Assembly (NCBI GenBank): GCA_015501585.1
Contig: JADNRY010000005.1
Coordinates: 558,001 to 622,000 of the forward strand
DNA length: 64,000 nt
Origin: Rhodocollybia butyracea
Taxonomy: Eukaryota > Basidiomycota > Agaricomycetes > Agaricales > Omphalotaceae
Direction: 5' to 3'
Part shown: positions 20,433 to 32,719 of the stretch, piece after piece
How the letters are laid out: every line of letters starts with the position of its first letter
Position numbering within the stretch: the first letter of the stretch is position 1
Notes under the pieces: generated by a model
What the model was told of the DNA's origin: nothing
What the model saw: the letters and a program-made list of their open reading frames with translations, nothing else
Databases searched by the model: none
Translations under genes and position numbers: made by a program

Positions 20433-22989
20433 TCAATAGTCGATCCACAACAGGCAAGTAATACAACGCACTATATGATGAGAACTCCCCAACTGTGGCG
20501 TTTGGTGGTACCTTGGATAAGTCAAGTTGCTATCGGATTTATCCATTGAGCTCGCAACAACGAATTTAGATGACGAAAAAGTATACGCACTTGACTTCCT
20601 TCATTATTTGCTGGTAAGACTGATTGGGGTTTTTAGCTGCAGAGAACGAACGTGTGGTCGATATTCGAACAAGAGAAGCGATCAAAAGTTGCAGTTACTT
20701 ACTCATGACCTCACAATATGCCTGATGGAAGATTTTTGTCAATATCACAATTGGTCGAAAGATAGAAATCGCCCTCACCCAAGACATTGCACCAACTGCT
20801 ACACCACCCTTAAACGTGTCTGTACTTTTCTGGCCATCTTTGCATGCAGAAAATGATATCTAGGTGTAATAGCGTTATGAGAAGGACGGAGTCATTCGGT
20901 GGTAAGGGTCAACTCACGACATCAGCAGGTGAGCTTCGTCGAGCTATAGCTCGGTCGCTAACTTGTTGTCCGCGAAGTCGTCCCGAAGGGGCGTACTGTA
21001 TGAGCGGAGGGGAGAGAGAGATGCGTGAGATTCGGAGCCGCAAAGGCTGTACGGAGGGCATTAAACGACACGTACAATGAAAGGCAAATCTACCAGGTCC
21101 CAGCGTGAGTACAGTTACTTCAATTCCCAGAAATGTAAACTTACCAAGGACAGTTCCAGAATGACAGGACTAGGTACAAGAGCAATGTTAATATCTTGGA
21201 AAGAGCTCAGCCATTTGGAAACACTTACGTCGAATAGTGCCTATATATAGTTGGGTGAGTTGACAGGTTTAATGAGATAGTGTGAATAACGCACCGTCAA
21301 CCTGCATCCCGCTGGTAACGGCCTCACCTGTAACACATCGATTATCACCACTATGTCGTTCAGAAAGCAAACCCACCATGATTTTGAACAAGTCCTGTTA
21401 ATCGCAAGATCAGGGCTAATCAATATGCACACAAAATGGGCTTACATCATCCAAGATATGACCTTTCGCCTGGAAGTCCATGGGAAAAATGACTATCCAA
21501 AGCAAGTAAAGTTGAGCATCATTAAAGTGAAACTATTTCAGCACTTGCCTTCGTCCAGGCCATCGACTTCATCACCATCGAGATCCTGATAGGAATACGA
21601 AGGAATTAATACATTAGAAAGTGGCATACACGAAGAGTACCAGCCTTGGTTTGACCCCCGTGTCCAGAATCTTATTAATATCAAAAAGAAGAGAAGCGAA
21701 CAATCCAGGACAATGAGGCTCAGGACATACGCCAATTCCAAAATGATGCAACGCACAGTGGAAAAATAAACTATCATGACAGCGAGCACTTTGTATAAGC
21801 CATTGCATGCCTTCGATCATATTTCTGAGCCGCTGTATCAGCACTTGGGTGTCTTAAGCCGAATAAACATAAGCTGACCTTCTAGTTGGGCGCGAGCGAG
21901 GATTGGGACTATCGTCTGTAAGAAGTACGATATCCTCAGATTTGTAGCCATGTCTGCCTAATTAAACGGAGGCGTGAATACGAAAAGGACAAACAGATAG
22001 ACAAAGCGCATACGAATGAGGAACTGGCGCATTGCTTTGGCATCATTGATGCATCCGTGAAGTTCGTGGGGTTCGCCAATGTAGTTGACACCAATCTAGT
22101 AGAAGTCAGATGGTGATCTCGGAAGTATAAGTTCGGACGTGAGAGCTTACGCAGAGTGCTTTCTTTCGCCCTGTACACATGGAATACAAAAATTGCGGAT
22201 GGAAGGGAGGATGCTCAATGCGTGGTCTGGGGGCCGGGTACTGCTGTAACTGCTGCTGTTGATAATGATGAGTCGGGGCCGGGAGGGCATGCGATTGAGA
22301 ATGGTGATGATGACCACCGGAACTTGGTTTTGGCTCATGAGAGTGATGATGAGGACGATGGTCAGTACCATGAGAATGATGATGAGGACTACGGTCAGCA
22401 CTATGAGAATGTTTGTGATGTTTGTGATGCTTGTGGTGGTGATGACTGGACTTGACAATGAACGACGGAAGAAGTGCTCGATCCATGTCCGGTTGGGGCG
22501 GGTTTGAGTTGTGACGATGACGATGGTGACTAGGATGGGGTGAAGCACTGATAGCCCGGACTAAAGGTGCGCCATCATATCTAGATAAAGCTGTGGATAC
22601 GAAACATGTCTCGTTCATAGACACTTACTCGGACGAGGAACCTCTGAATAAAATAACAGTGTATTTGTTAGCCAGTGAAGAAGGTATAGCCACAATGAGC
22701 TTACGCGTAACCCCCGTAAGAATGTGCGGACGGAACTCCAGCGGTGGGGACAGGATATCCCGAGTGATGAGAAGGCGCGGGGACAATTATGGACGCTCTA
22801 CGAATATTAAGCATTCAGATAACCAGAGAAAGAGGGCCAAAGAGATCAAGGCCTACGATCCCATTCTATGAGGAAATTAGTTGAACGAATTCACTAGTAA
22901 AGATATGGAACTTACGCCGGACTGGGCATCTGCATGACACTGGAAGCATGCCCATTCTGATTTTCTGCGCCAGGGATATCCCACATCAT
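20433..22989 (-). CDS. Type I metacaspase with His-rich prodomain
   Basis: Clan CD cysteine peptidase cleaving after Arg/Lys, linked in fungi to stress response, ageing and protein quality control. Splicing about a dozen exons gives a His/Pro/Gln-rich prodomain (22190-22560; runs of HH and HHHH), then KALC-IGVNYIG, HGCINDAKAM and EDIVLLTDDSPNP. The catalytic His is in FFHYSGHGGQTK (near 21655). Next come DLDGDEVDGLDE and IFPMDFQAKGHILDD, and the catalytic Cys is in LFDSCHSGTVLDLPF (near 21165). The C-terminal part continues SPADV-ISFSACKDGQKSTDTFKGG and ends GSSHHIVR with stop at 20433. One intron has a GCAAGT donor. The 5' end is unsure: ATG 22989 (MMWDIPGAENQNG) begins a plausible first exon, but the exons between it and SRYDGAPLVRA are not resolved. 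Confidence 0.88.
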
Positions 22990-24663
22990 CTTGGTTGCTG
23001 GGACGCGTTCAAAAGACAAGTGGCGAACTAGTGGTGGTGGTTCTGAATCAAGAGAGAACCGGCGCTTGTACTGTTGTTCCGAAATTTTGATTCAACGCCG
23101 AAAATGGATTACTTGGGAAGACTAGCGCTAATTTGGAACAGTGTACAATCTGGACGACCTTAAGTTGTACTTGTGGTGGACTGAAAGCAAATCATAGAAA
23201 ATCGACGTCCGACGAGAATTCAGAATTGTGTGTTCGGAGCAAGCTGGATGTAAGTATGCTTCTGACCTATAATGTGTACACTCTCCTTGGAAATGACTCG
23301 TAGTAAACAACTTGATTAGCTTGAAGACCAATCCCTATGGGGTTGTCGAATCTAAGAAGCCTCGATAGTAAAGCTAACAGGTCATAGTATACTAGTGAGT
23401 ATTGCATATATACCTTGGAGGTCCCGCTACGTCCGTAATTGCAAACGGAGTTTTCTATGGAGCGAAGGATTTCACCGTGAATGTTTCCACTCAGCGAGAA
23501 TCTCAACCCGGAACCGGTAGCACCAGTCGGCGAAAACTTCTGGTGTCTGTCGCGGCGACACCTAATCCAATATCATGTACAAGTAGAGTGATCTGGGTGC
23601 TCTATCTAGCGAAGTGAAATAGACTTCCGGACTTCAGATCTTCAGAGAAACCTTCCTTACTAGCGATGCACTTCCTCAGTCACCAGGTTTGTAATGTGTC
23701 GGATGCTCCGTGGCATGCAGGTTTAGATCGATGCTCTGGGAGAAAATGCCATAGTGTCACAACGATCGACAAGTCTATGGTGGCTTGTTTGACCGTCGTA
23801 CGACGAATTATTCTGTTGGGCGGCTACTTTCCATGCTTTCTAGTGTCGCAAGAGTGCATGTAATAGTGTGTGGCGCCGACTCCATTTTTTCCGGGGCGAC
23901 GCTCAGGTTAGCTATTGATATTAGTATCCCGCAAACGGCCGAGGTTTCAGTGGACGTTGAACGAGCCTATGCAGATGAAGAGACGGATCGAGTCGAGGTT
24001 TAGCGCTTGTTACTTAGTGCTAGTCCTTCGTAGTAAACGGCATTTTAATTCGTTCCTCGTCCTTCTGGGAACAGGTTATTAGAAGGTAAGCTAGCCTACA
24101 TGGGCAGCCATCGGGTAGTAAATGAAAAATTTCCAGGAATGCATTTGGGCTAAGCTTGAAAGTAAGGGTTCATTGCTCTCGCACTTTCCCTTGAAGGTTC
24201 TAGTCTAGTTCAAGTTGTGGGTCCCTTATAGCTTCTCGTAGATGCTGAGTCATCTTTGATGTGTCCATTGTGCCTAACCAGATATATTGTGTTTCCGTAG
24301 AGTACAAGGATCGAATGTTAGCTAGGGATCTGGAGCTCGCACGCGCTCGCTGGGTAGAGCATCAACGAGCAGTCTGTTGAGGCTCATCAGGCAGGATAGA
24401 ACAAGTTGGGACAATACAGAGGAGATTTTGAGCTTGTTTGTTGTCATGTGTGAAGAAAAGCGACCAGTGCGCGTCAAAATAATCAAAACGCGAACTCAAA
24501 ACGCGTTTCGTCATGACAAACGTGACGAAGACTAAGCGCGTCAGTCACGTGTGGAAAGGATAAAGCCGAAACTTCTGTGGTTCAACTTGCGGCCCGTTGT
24601 CTTGTTCTCTTCTTGTTCTCTTACAAGCAGTCCTTGTGGCGACCTCTTCCTTCCTTTTCCACC
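22990..24663. other. Intergenic
   Basis: Long divergent region between metacaspase and RCC1. Short frames (23128-23331, 23267-23617, 23666-24003) have no recognisable domain. The right end holds cell-cycle-box-like words described separately. Confidence 0.45.
24501..24506. promoter_or_regulatory. MluI cell-cycle box (ACGCGT) upstream of RCC1
   Basis: Exact ACGCGT 158 bp before the RCC1 start. AACGCGAA precedes it at about 24487, GCGCGTCA occurs at 24472 and 24537, and CACGTG follows at 24547. ACGCGT is the MBF target of yeasts; its use here is inferred. Confidence 0.4.
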
Positions 24664-26449
24664 ATGACGGAACCTAGGCGTTCATCTCGCGCAGCATCCG
24701 CCAAACCTGCTTCCAAACCTGCACCAGTTCTGAAAAAAGCAGCCTCCGAAAAACCTGCTTCTCGTGCTGCTCGTAGCACCACCAAGAAAAGAGCTGCGTC
24801 TCCTGACCGAGACGACTCACCGCCACCGAAGCGGTCTAAAGGTGAGGAGCAAAATATTGCTCCCACCGTAGAAAAACCCAACTCCAAGGCTGCAGGAAAA
24901 TCGGCTGCTGAGCGCGCTAAGCGACCTCGTGCAAAGTTGGCTTCTATCGCTGAGAAAGAACCAGAGCCAAAACCTCCAAAACCTGTTCATGTTCAAGTTA
25001 AGCCATATCTCAATCCTCTTCCATCACCCCCAGAAAAAGCTCGTCCTGGACTGCAGCTCTTCGTTTGGGGCGCAGGAAACTTTGGCCAGTTTGGTCTCGG
25101 TCCTGATATGTTGGACGAGTTTGACAAGCCTAGAAAGCACGCTTGGGCTCTGCAACAAATACAAAAGGGCACCTTTGGCGAGGAAGGTGCTGGACTGGAA
25201 GAGATTGCAGGTGGTGGCATGCATAGTCTTCTTGTCGATGAAAAGGGAACCGTAGGTCGTTTTTTGCTCTTTTCGTGGCACTTTTTGATTCTCAGTGCCT
25301 AGATTTGGTCTTGTGGTCTGAACGACGATGCGGCATTGGGTCGGATAACGCAAAATGTTCCAGACCCTGAGAACCCAACTTCTTTCCTTGATATCGATCA
25401 GCTTACCAGCGTTCCTCATCCCCTTCAAACTTTGCTCGATGAGGGCTTCCGTGCGGTAAAAGTTGCCACTGGAGACAGTATCTGTGCCGCTGTTAGTGAT
25501 CAAGGCGAGCTCCGAGTCTGGGGCTCTTTTCGTGTAAGTTTTTTTTCTGGCTCGTCGATACAAGATAGCTAATGTGGCACGATAGGTCAACGAAGGGTCG
25601 CTTGGCTTTTCCAGCGACTTGAAGCACCAGTTTATCCCAGTTCCAATCCTGAATGACTCTCTGCATCACCGCCCTGGAGATGCCGAAAAAGTCTCTGACA
25701 TCACCGCTGGCGTCAACCATCTCCTCGTTCTTACAACCCACGGTAACATCTACACGTGGGGTGCCGGCGAACAGGCTCAGCTCGGACGGAAGGTTTTGGA
25801 GCGTCGAAAAATTCATGGCACTGTACCAGAAAAGGTCAGCTTGGGTGGCCGCTCGCGGAAAGCCAAAGTTATCGGAGCTGGTAGTTTCCATTCGTTTGCC
25901 GTTGATGACAAAGGGGACGTATGGGGATGGGGTCTCAACACTATGGGTCAAGTTGGAACCGGCTATCAGTCCACTGACGATGCTCAAGTTCAGCTTCCTC
26001 AGAAAGTCGAGCGTCTGAGTAAAGAAGCTTTGGATGGAGATGTTGTGGTTCAGATATCTGGCGGAGAACACCATTCTCTCTTCTTAACCGAGGCCGGCAA
26101 GGTCTATGCTGTTGGTCGCTGCAACGCGGGACAAATCGGCCTTCCCCTCGATGATCCAGCTATCAAGGACCGCGCTGACCCAGACTTTGTGGCTGAGCCC
26201 GTACAAGTCAAGTTCCCCGATGACGACGATCCAGTCGTTAACATTTCCGTTGGCACTCACAACAATCTCGCTGTCACCCAGGATGGCGCGTTGTACTGCT
26301 GGGGTCAAGGAACACAGGGTGAACTCGGCGTCGCAGACGTTGAAGTCCGAGAACCCAGGGTGGTTGTGCGTAGAGAAGGAGGTGCTTGGGCCGCCGTCAA
26401 AGTTGCTTGTGGTGGTCAGCACACTCTCGGACTGTTCAGAGCAAAGTAG
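24664..26449 (+). CDS. RCC1: RCC1-type Ran guanine nucleotide exchange factor
   Basis: Chromatin-bound GEF that loads Ran with GTP in the nucleus. Exons 24664-25251, 25303-25533 and 25586-26449 give 560 residues. Residues 1-120 are a basic, Ala/Lys/Pro-rich tail (SRAASAKPASK, KKRAAS, PPPKRSKG), fitting DNA/histone binding and nuclear import. Seven RCC1 blades follow, marked by LFVWGAGNFGQFGLG, IWSCGLNDDAALGR, LRVWGSF, IYTWGAGEQAQLGR, VWGWGLNTMGQVGTG, VYAVGRCNAGQIGL and LYCWGQGTQGELG, with GGG-MHSLLV/GEHHSLFL/GQHTLGLF strands. The start at 24664 is preferred over the upstream in-frame ATG 24577, which would add a hydrophobic stretch just before the conserved MTEPRRSSR. It is the homologue of yeast Srm1/Prp20 and fission yeast pim1. 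Confidence 0.93.
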
Positions 26450-28688
26450 ACATCATTAACGATGAACTCACAATTATGATTCAACTCCTTCTGCGCATTG
26501 TCTTTTTACAATTCCCACTTTCTTCCATCTTTCTCTACACTACTTACGTACACATCTTGTAGCACCATTTTTCTACATTACTTATCCTTATTCCAAACTG
26601 TCCACATCCCGATGTATGGCGCACTTCTTTGAAGAATTAGATACATATATTTTACACTCGAACATGAGTCCGTCTTTGATATTCAGTTCATCTGGTCGTA
26701 CAGGATATGTGCGAGTTTCTTCGCCTAGGATAAACCATGGAGAGGAACACAACCTTTGAATACTGTCATCTCCCAGCGCAGAGCAAACCATCTACTTCGA
26801 ATATTTTCTTACTATGCCGAGTGACTCTCAATCCTCCAGGGAAGTGCTACTCAGGACAGGACAGCTAAATGTTGAACACTGAACAAGAAGCAAATAAGCT
26901 ACAAGTAATAAAAAAAAGCAGCACTCAGACAACACCGTTTGGTGTAACCAAGACTACTTATACAAGAGCTCTTTGTTTACAGGAAAAGGATATAAACGCA
27001 ATGACACGGAGCACCTTGAAGGCTTGTTGAAGGCGGATCAGCCTCTAGTGTAAACCGGCCACTGCGCTTTAACGTTTTAACCCCCGTCGGCACGAGGGGC
27101 CTACGTTTTGTGTGTGTACTAGAATAGCACGTTCAGTATGATGCTGCTGACTTCATAGTACTCGTACATAACTGGAAATTAGTACAAACTCACGTTCGTG
27201 ACGCCCCGTCACACAATCACCTGAAATGACTGACGCGATGTACAGTGACTTTGACTATTCCAAGCTCCTTTGTGGGTGCCTTTGTTGCTCCCTTCCCATA
27301 GAGATAGCAGGAGATGATATAGTCCATGTTTTAGCACCGTTACAGGGATGCACGCGCACGTCTTCCTTTACATAATCATACTCTGTCGCGGTGACGATCT
27401 TGGTGACGATCGACTCTCTGAGTCTACTTTATTCCACAAGTCCACAGCTCCACAGGACAGAAACCAACCAACGGTATACTTTCAACCATGTGCATGAGCG
27501 CTTGAGCGCAAATGTTTCAACGACTGTTCAAACGAGGATTGCCATTCTTAATCGTCGTCCTGCGTAGGCCCGCCTGATCTCTATCATTCAAGTTCTCTGC
27601 CAGTTTGACTACCTCTTGGAAAGTAACTAGTAATGGCTCACTGCTTGAGCGGCTGTCTACCAGACCACCTCTCGTTCTGGTGGTGGATTCGAGGGACTGC
27701 TGTAGCTGGCCCAGTTCTTGCCTATTATCACCGCGGTCACTAGTATTTTCGTATCTCATGACTCTGCCATTCTTTTTTCGTTCAGATACTTTTCAATCGT
27801 GGAATTTCACTGCCCCTGCGATTACTACGGTGTCCCAGAGACTCATGCAAAGTGGAGTTTGTCGACCCGGACGGTAAAAGCGCGAGTACTGAAGTACTGA
27901 TTCTTGACTCGCAATACGGATATAAGGTTGCGTCAAGATTTGGAACCCGATATTAACTTGTGACAGAATTCCTTCCAATAAGGACGTAGATATTATTAGA
28001 GGTGAAAAGGTTTTTCAGGGATTGAATTTAGAAGCGACGGGCCCCAGCGCTGCTCCAGCGGTTCGTTGACGTAGTTGGATGATATATGCCGGATCCGGAC
28101 CAACAAGGTTTGGAAAATAAATTAAAATCAGATTAACTTGAAAATACTTAGTACCCAGACTCGGAGTGATTTTCCTGGAGACATAGGTTGAGGTATCAGT
28201 GCCTGTGATATAGGTAAGTAGGTAGGTAGATATAAAACCAAAGATAAAACTACCTTCAGCATCACTGAAAATAATTATTCTTTTGGTATTCTTCCTTCCT
28301 TCTGAGTCTGTGTCCAAATAACGAGCTTTGACGCGGGCCCAGCGCTTAAACCACTGGCCTTTGTGCACATTGCTACTGTTCCTATGATCTAACTCTAAGC
28401 CGAACAAGTAGATACTATCATAGTATTCTGTCATTGCAAGGTAATGCACTCAAAAGTTGACAGGTTGCATGCAAATTTCATTTAGTAGGTGCCCAAGGTG
28501 ATTCAACAACACTAGAAAAACTCAGGAAAAACTGGATCTTGTGCTCTCCGAAGCTTCGCAGCCCCAACGGAATACTCCACTGATACTTTGCCTATTCGGA
28601 TCGGGAACCTACGAAGGAATGATGGACACCAAAGGCTACCAGATTTATAAAGGACAGTAGTGCGCCCAGGAAATTTACAGTCGGTACC
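26450..28688. other. Intergenic; from about 27210, left part of a tandem duplicon
   Basis: No gene with recognisable features. From about 27210 the sequence is repeated with 75-90% identity at 31380 onward (for example CACACAATCACCTGA, CTATTCCAAGCTCCTTTGT, GAGCGGCTGTCTACCAGACCA). The minus-strand frame at 28015-28449 is not conserved in the second copy, so it is probably chance. Confidence 0.55.
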
Positions 28689-30949
28689 ATGTCAGCTTCT
28701 TCCAATGGCAACCACACCAGGAATGCCACTATGGCTTCAGTTTTGAGTGAAACGACGGTCTCGCCGACTGCTTCGGGGTTCACCCAAGACGATAAAGAAG
28801 ATATGCCTGGAATTTATCCACCATCTCATCCTTATCGCACCTTGGTCTTATGCTTCGACGGGTATGTTACAATCTAATTAAACTTTTTCTCTTCCTCTCT
28901 AACAAAGAAAAGAACGGGCGACCAGTTCGACGCTGATAACTCTAATATCGTACAATTGTTCGGGGCCCTCAAAAAGGATGACAATGAACAACAATTGGTC
29001 TATTATCAGGCAAGATATTAGAGGTTTTGCCGCATTTTTTCTGACATTCTTCTAGGCCGGTATAGGCACGTACACATCTCCTGAAATTGCCACACCACTG
29101 AGAGCCAAGCTCTCCAAGGTCAGTAGCAAGTTTGTTCGGAGCCCTTTGGCGATTCTCTTACTTATTGTACATAGACTATCGACATGGCTATCGGTTGGTA
29201 TTTGAGCGCTCACGTTATGGGTTCGTTTATGGACAAAGATATCTGGGATAGAACGCTAATTGTTGAACCAGGCGGCTACGAGTTTCTTATGCAAAACTGT
29301 GGGTTCTCTGCCCAAGAATTCCCTGAGATTGTACTCATTTGTGAATCAGACAGAGCAAATGATCGTATATGCATTTTTGGCTTTTCGCGAGGTGCATATA
29401 CGGCCAGAAGGTGAACCGCTGCCTTCATACCTGATGTTTCTTCCCCTCCTAACTTTCCTTTTATAGTCTGGCAGGAATGATCAACAAGGTAATAAAAAAC
29501 GGTCGCACCATATTTGTGGTCGTTAACGTTCGTCCTATCTATGTATTTAGGTTGGCATCCTCCCTGCCTGTAACCATCAACAGGTATTACTTTTTTTTTG
29601 TCTTACGCTGAAACTTAATCCACTGCCAGGTCCCATTTGCGTACAAAATTTTTAGTCAAGATAACGAACGGGGAAAGTACCAGGCCGGCCTGTTCAAGAA
29701 GACGTTTTCGGTTGATGCCCAGATCGAATTTGTTGGAGTGTTGTGAGTTTCTTTGTTTTTTCCCGTCATTTTTATTTTTATCATTGCCCGATTGTAGCGA
29801 CACTGTCAGTTCGATTGGCATCATATCTCGTACTCTGCCTTTCACGACGTCGAATAACCAAATCAAGACCTTCCGACACGCTCTGTCTTTGGACGAACAT
29901 CGAGCAAAATTCAGACCCGCATTTGCTGGCCATTTAGTAATAGAATCATCCCCGGAGCACCCCCAGGAAGATGATAACCCTAGCACCCATAACCACAAAT
30001 ACATTTACCTTCCCAAACACCATCCCCGCAACGCCCACGAGCAACAGTACTGGAAAGATCCAAAGGAGAATACTAATGTTGAGGAGGTCTGTTTTCTTAG
30101 GTTGTCAAATTAACCACAAACTCAGTTTCCCTGCCATTTCTAGGTCTGGTTCGCTGGATGTCATTGTGGTACGTATGATGTATACCTTCTCAGTAGAGAT
30201 GTCTAACGCTTGCCATAGATGTCGGTGGCGGATCTGTGGCAAATTATGAGACCACCAACTTGGCGAGAATTCCACTCCGATGGATGATTCGCGAATGCTT
30301 TAAGAATAATACCGGAATCTTGTTTCACGGTGACATTCTTTGGGAATTGGGATTGGACCCTGACGCTCTAGGGCCAGATTACATCCGTCCTCTTCCTGTT
30401 CCAGTACCCTCCTCAGCTTACATTCAGCCCATCCCACGTCCCCCCAAAGGATGTAACTTCAAAAGACCTCCTGTTCCCAAGCGCGACAGTTCCAAAACCG
30501 AAGAAGAGCTTGACCTCGAAGATGCATTGAGCCCCAAGTATGACCAGTTGAAGCTCGCACTTCCTTGGTGGATTCTGGAAATGTGGCCGCTGACATACAA
30601 GTGTCATGTGGCGAAGACAGATGGAAAGGATCAGGATGTTACAAATTACAGACGTAGAATGCTTGGTCTAATAGGTTGGAAAGGAAAGGACCAGGGCGAT
30701 TCGAAAGAAAAGGATCAGGGGAATACGAAAGAAAACTTGAAGACCGTGACAAAGTGGCGGATCAATGTTGGAAGGGGCCGGAAAATTCCGGTACAGAGCG
30801 ACGGGGCAAAGCTAAAGGTTCATCGTACTGTGCAGATGAGGACGAAGGCATACGTGGAGGATCCGAAGAAGAATCCGAAGAAGAAGGATTTAAAAAAGTA
30901 TCACCCCAAAGCCAAAGTCGATCTCAATGATGTTATCTGGGTGGATTAA
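28689..30949 (+). CDS. DUF2235 (Tle1-like alpha/beta-hydrolase) protein, copy 1
   Basis: Putative alpha/beta-hydrolase of the DUF2235 family, related to the catalytic domain of type VI phospholipase effectors and abundant in mushroom genomes; cellular role unknown. The start at 28689 gives MSASSNG. About eleven exons join as PYRTLVLCFDG-TGDQFDADNSN, then AGIGTYTSPE, then [37 protein letters not shown]. GFSRG is the GxSxG nucleophile elbow. DTVSSIGI and WFAGCHCDVGGGS then give the later Asp/His-type motif. The C-terminal 230 residues are Lys/Asp-rich (KEKDQGNTKEN, KKNPKKKDLKKY) and unlike the core domain. One intron starts GCAAGA. No lesions seen. Confidence 0.87.
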
Positions 30950-32719
30950 GGATATGTATTATTCAAACCCCAGGTGTTCTATGAAAAATTTTCCTTCTAT
31001 ATGTCTAGTTTTGTTTTTCCATATATGCAGTTGTCGGTATGATATGATCCAAGGTGTCGAGGAAATACCTTCAAATCCAGAATTGTTACGGTCTGGGACA
31101 GTCATGGTGAACCAACCTCACCTACACACCCGCCACTCCCCGGTTGCCGCTTATTCTTTATCTGTACATGGGGCTAACAGATTGTGACCTTTTTCGACAT
31201 TTCGCGACAATATACAAATGTAACAACTCTGACGAAATACAATTCCTGTTATCACGACTCAGGATTCGTGAGCAGTACGAACAAAATAGATGTAACACCA
31301 ACGCCCACTACGGAACAAGACACTACTGTGACTCTCAGCTTGACAGGGGATACACGAGGAGATGAATGAACGGCGCTTGAGCACACAATCACCTGAGATG
31401 ACTGGCGCGTTGTAGTACTACTTATAGTGACTTTAGCTATTCCAAGCTCCTTTGTTGCACCCTTCCCGTAGAGATAGTAAAGGATGAGATAGTCCATCGG
31501 ACAGCGCTTCTACTGGGATGCACGCACACGTCGTCCTAGTTCCTCTACATACTCTGTATTGAAACCGCGGGGACAATCGACTCTGAGTTCGACATTGAAT
31601 CTACTTATCCCACAGCCAGGTCCACAGCTCCACAGGATACTAGAAATTAGCTAACGATATAGTGTTTTCAACCATGAACGCAAATGTTTGAGCGACTGTT
31701 CAAACGAGGATTACCATACTTAATCGTCGACCTGCGCAGGCCCGCCAGATCTCTATGATTCAAGTTCACTGTGAGTTTGACTAGTACCTCTTGGAGCCTG
31801 GATGGTAATAGCTCACTGCTTGAGCGGCTGTCTACCAGACCACTCTCGTTCTGGTGGCGGATTCGAGGGACTGCTGTAGTTGGCCCAGTTCCTGCCTATT
31901 ATCACCGCGGCCGTGACTAGTATTTTCATATCTCATGACTCCGCCGTTCTTTTTTCGACCCGGACGGTAAAAGCGCGAGTACCAATTCTTGGGCAATACG
32001 GATAGAACCTTCGGATATTAACTTGTGACAGAATTCCTTCCATAGGGACGTAGATATTATTAGAAGCGAAAAGGTTTTCCAGAGATTGAATTTAGAAGTG
32101 ACAGGCTCCAGCGGTTTGACGTAGGTGGATGATAGATGCCGGACAAGGTTTGGAAAATACATCAAAATCAGAATATGTAACTTGCAGAGTGATTTTCCTG
32201 GTGACATAGGAGGTACCAGTGGCTGTGAAATAGGCAATAGGATATAAAACTACCTTCTTGTTTTACCTTCAGCATCACTGAAAGTAAGTACTCTTCCTTC
32301 CTTCCGAGTCTTTGTCAACGAGCTTTGACGGCGCTTGTTTGTGCGGGAGCGCTTAAAGCACTATCATTTGTGCACCATTGCTAAGTACCGTTCCTGTGAT
32401 CTAACGTCTAACTATAAGCCGAATAAGCATGTATGTATTCACTGCAAGGTACCACGGAGGGACCGTATGTACTTAAAAGTTGACAGATTGCATGCAAGTT
32501 TCATTTAACCCCAGGTGCCCGGACTGATTTGACAACATTAGAAAAACTGGATCTTGTGCTCTTTGAAGCTTCGCAGCCCCAATGGAATATCTACTTCACT
32601 GGTACTTTGCCTATCCGGATCAAGAACCTACGAAGGCCCGAAGGACTGATGGACACGTCGGAAGGCTACCAAATCTATAAAGGACAGGTTGTGCGCCCAG
32701 GAAAGTTGGGGTCGGTACC
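30950..32719. other. Intergenic; second duplicon begins near 31380
   Basis: Non-coding; 31380-32719 parallels 27210-28688. No supported gene. Confidence 0.55.

Noticed and set aside
22156..22507. Plus-strand Asp/Met-rich frames
   Set aside because: They are the antisense of the His-rich metacaspase prodomain exon.
25024..26422. Long minus-strand frames across RCC1
   Set aside because: Antisense to well-supported RCC1 blades with correct splice sites; no motifs of their own.
28015..28449. 144-codon minus-strand ORF upstream of DUF2235 copy 1
   Set aside because: The matching stretch in the second duplicon has deletions that break it, so it is not conserved as a gene.
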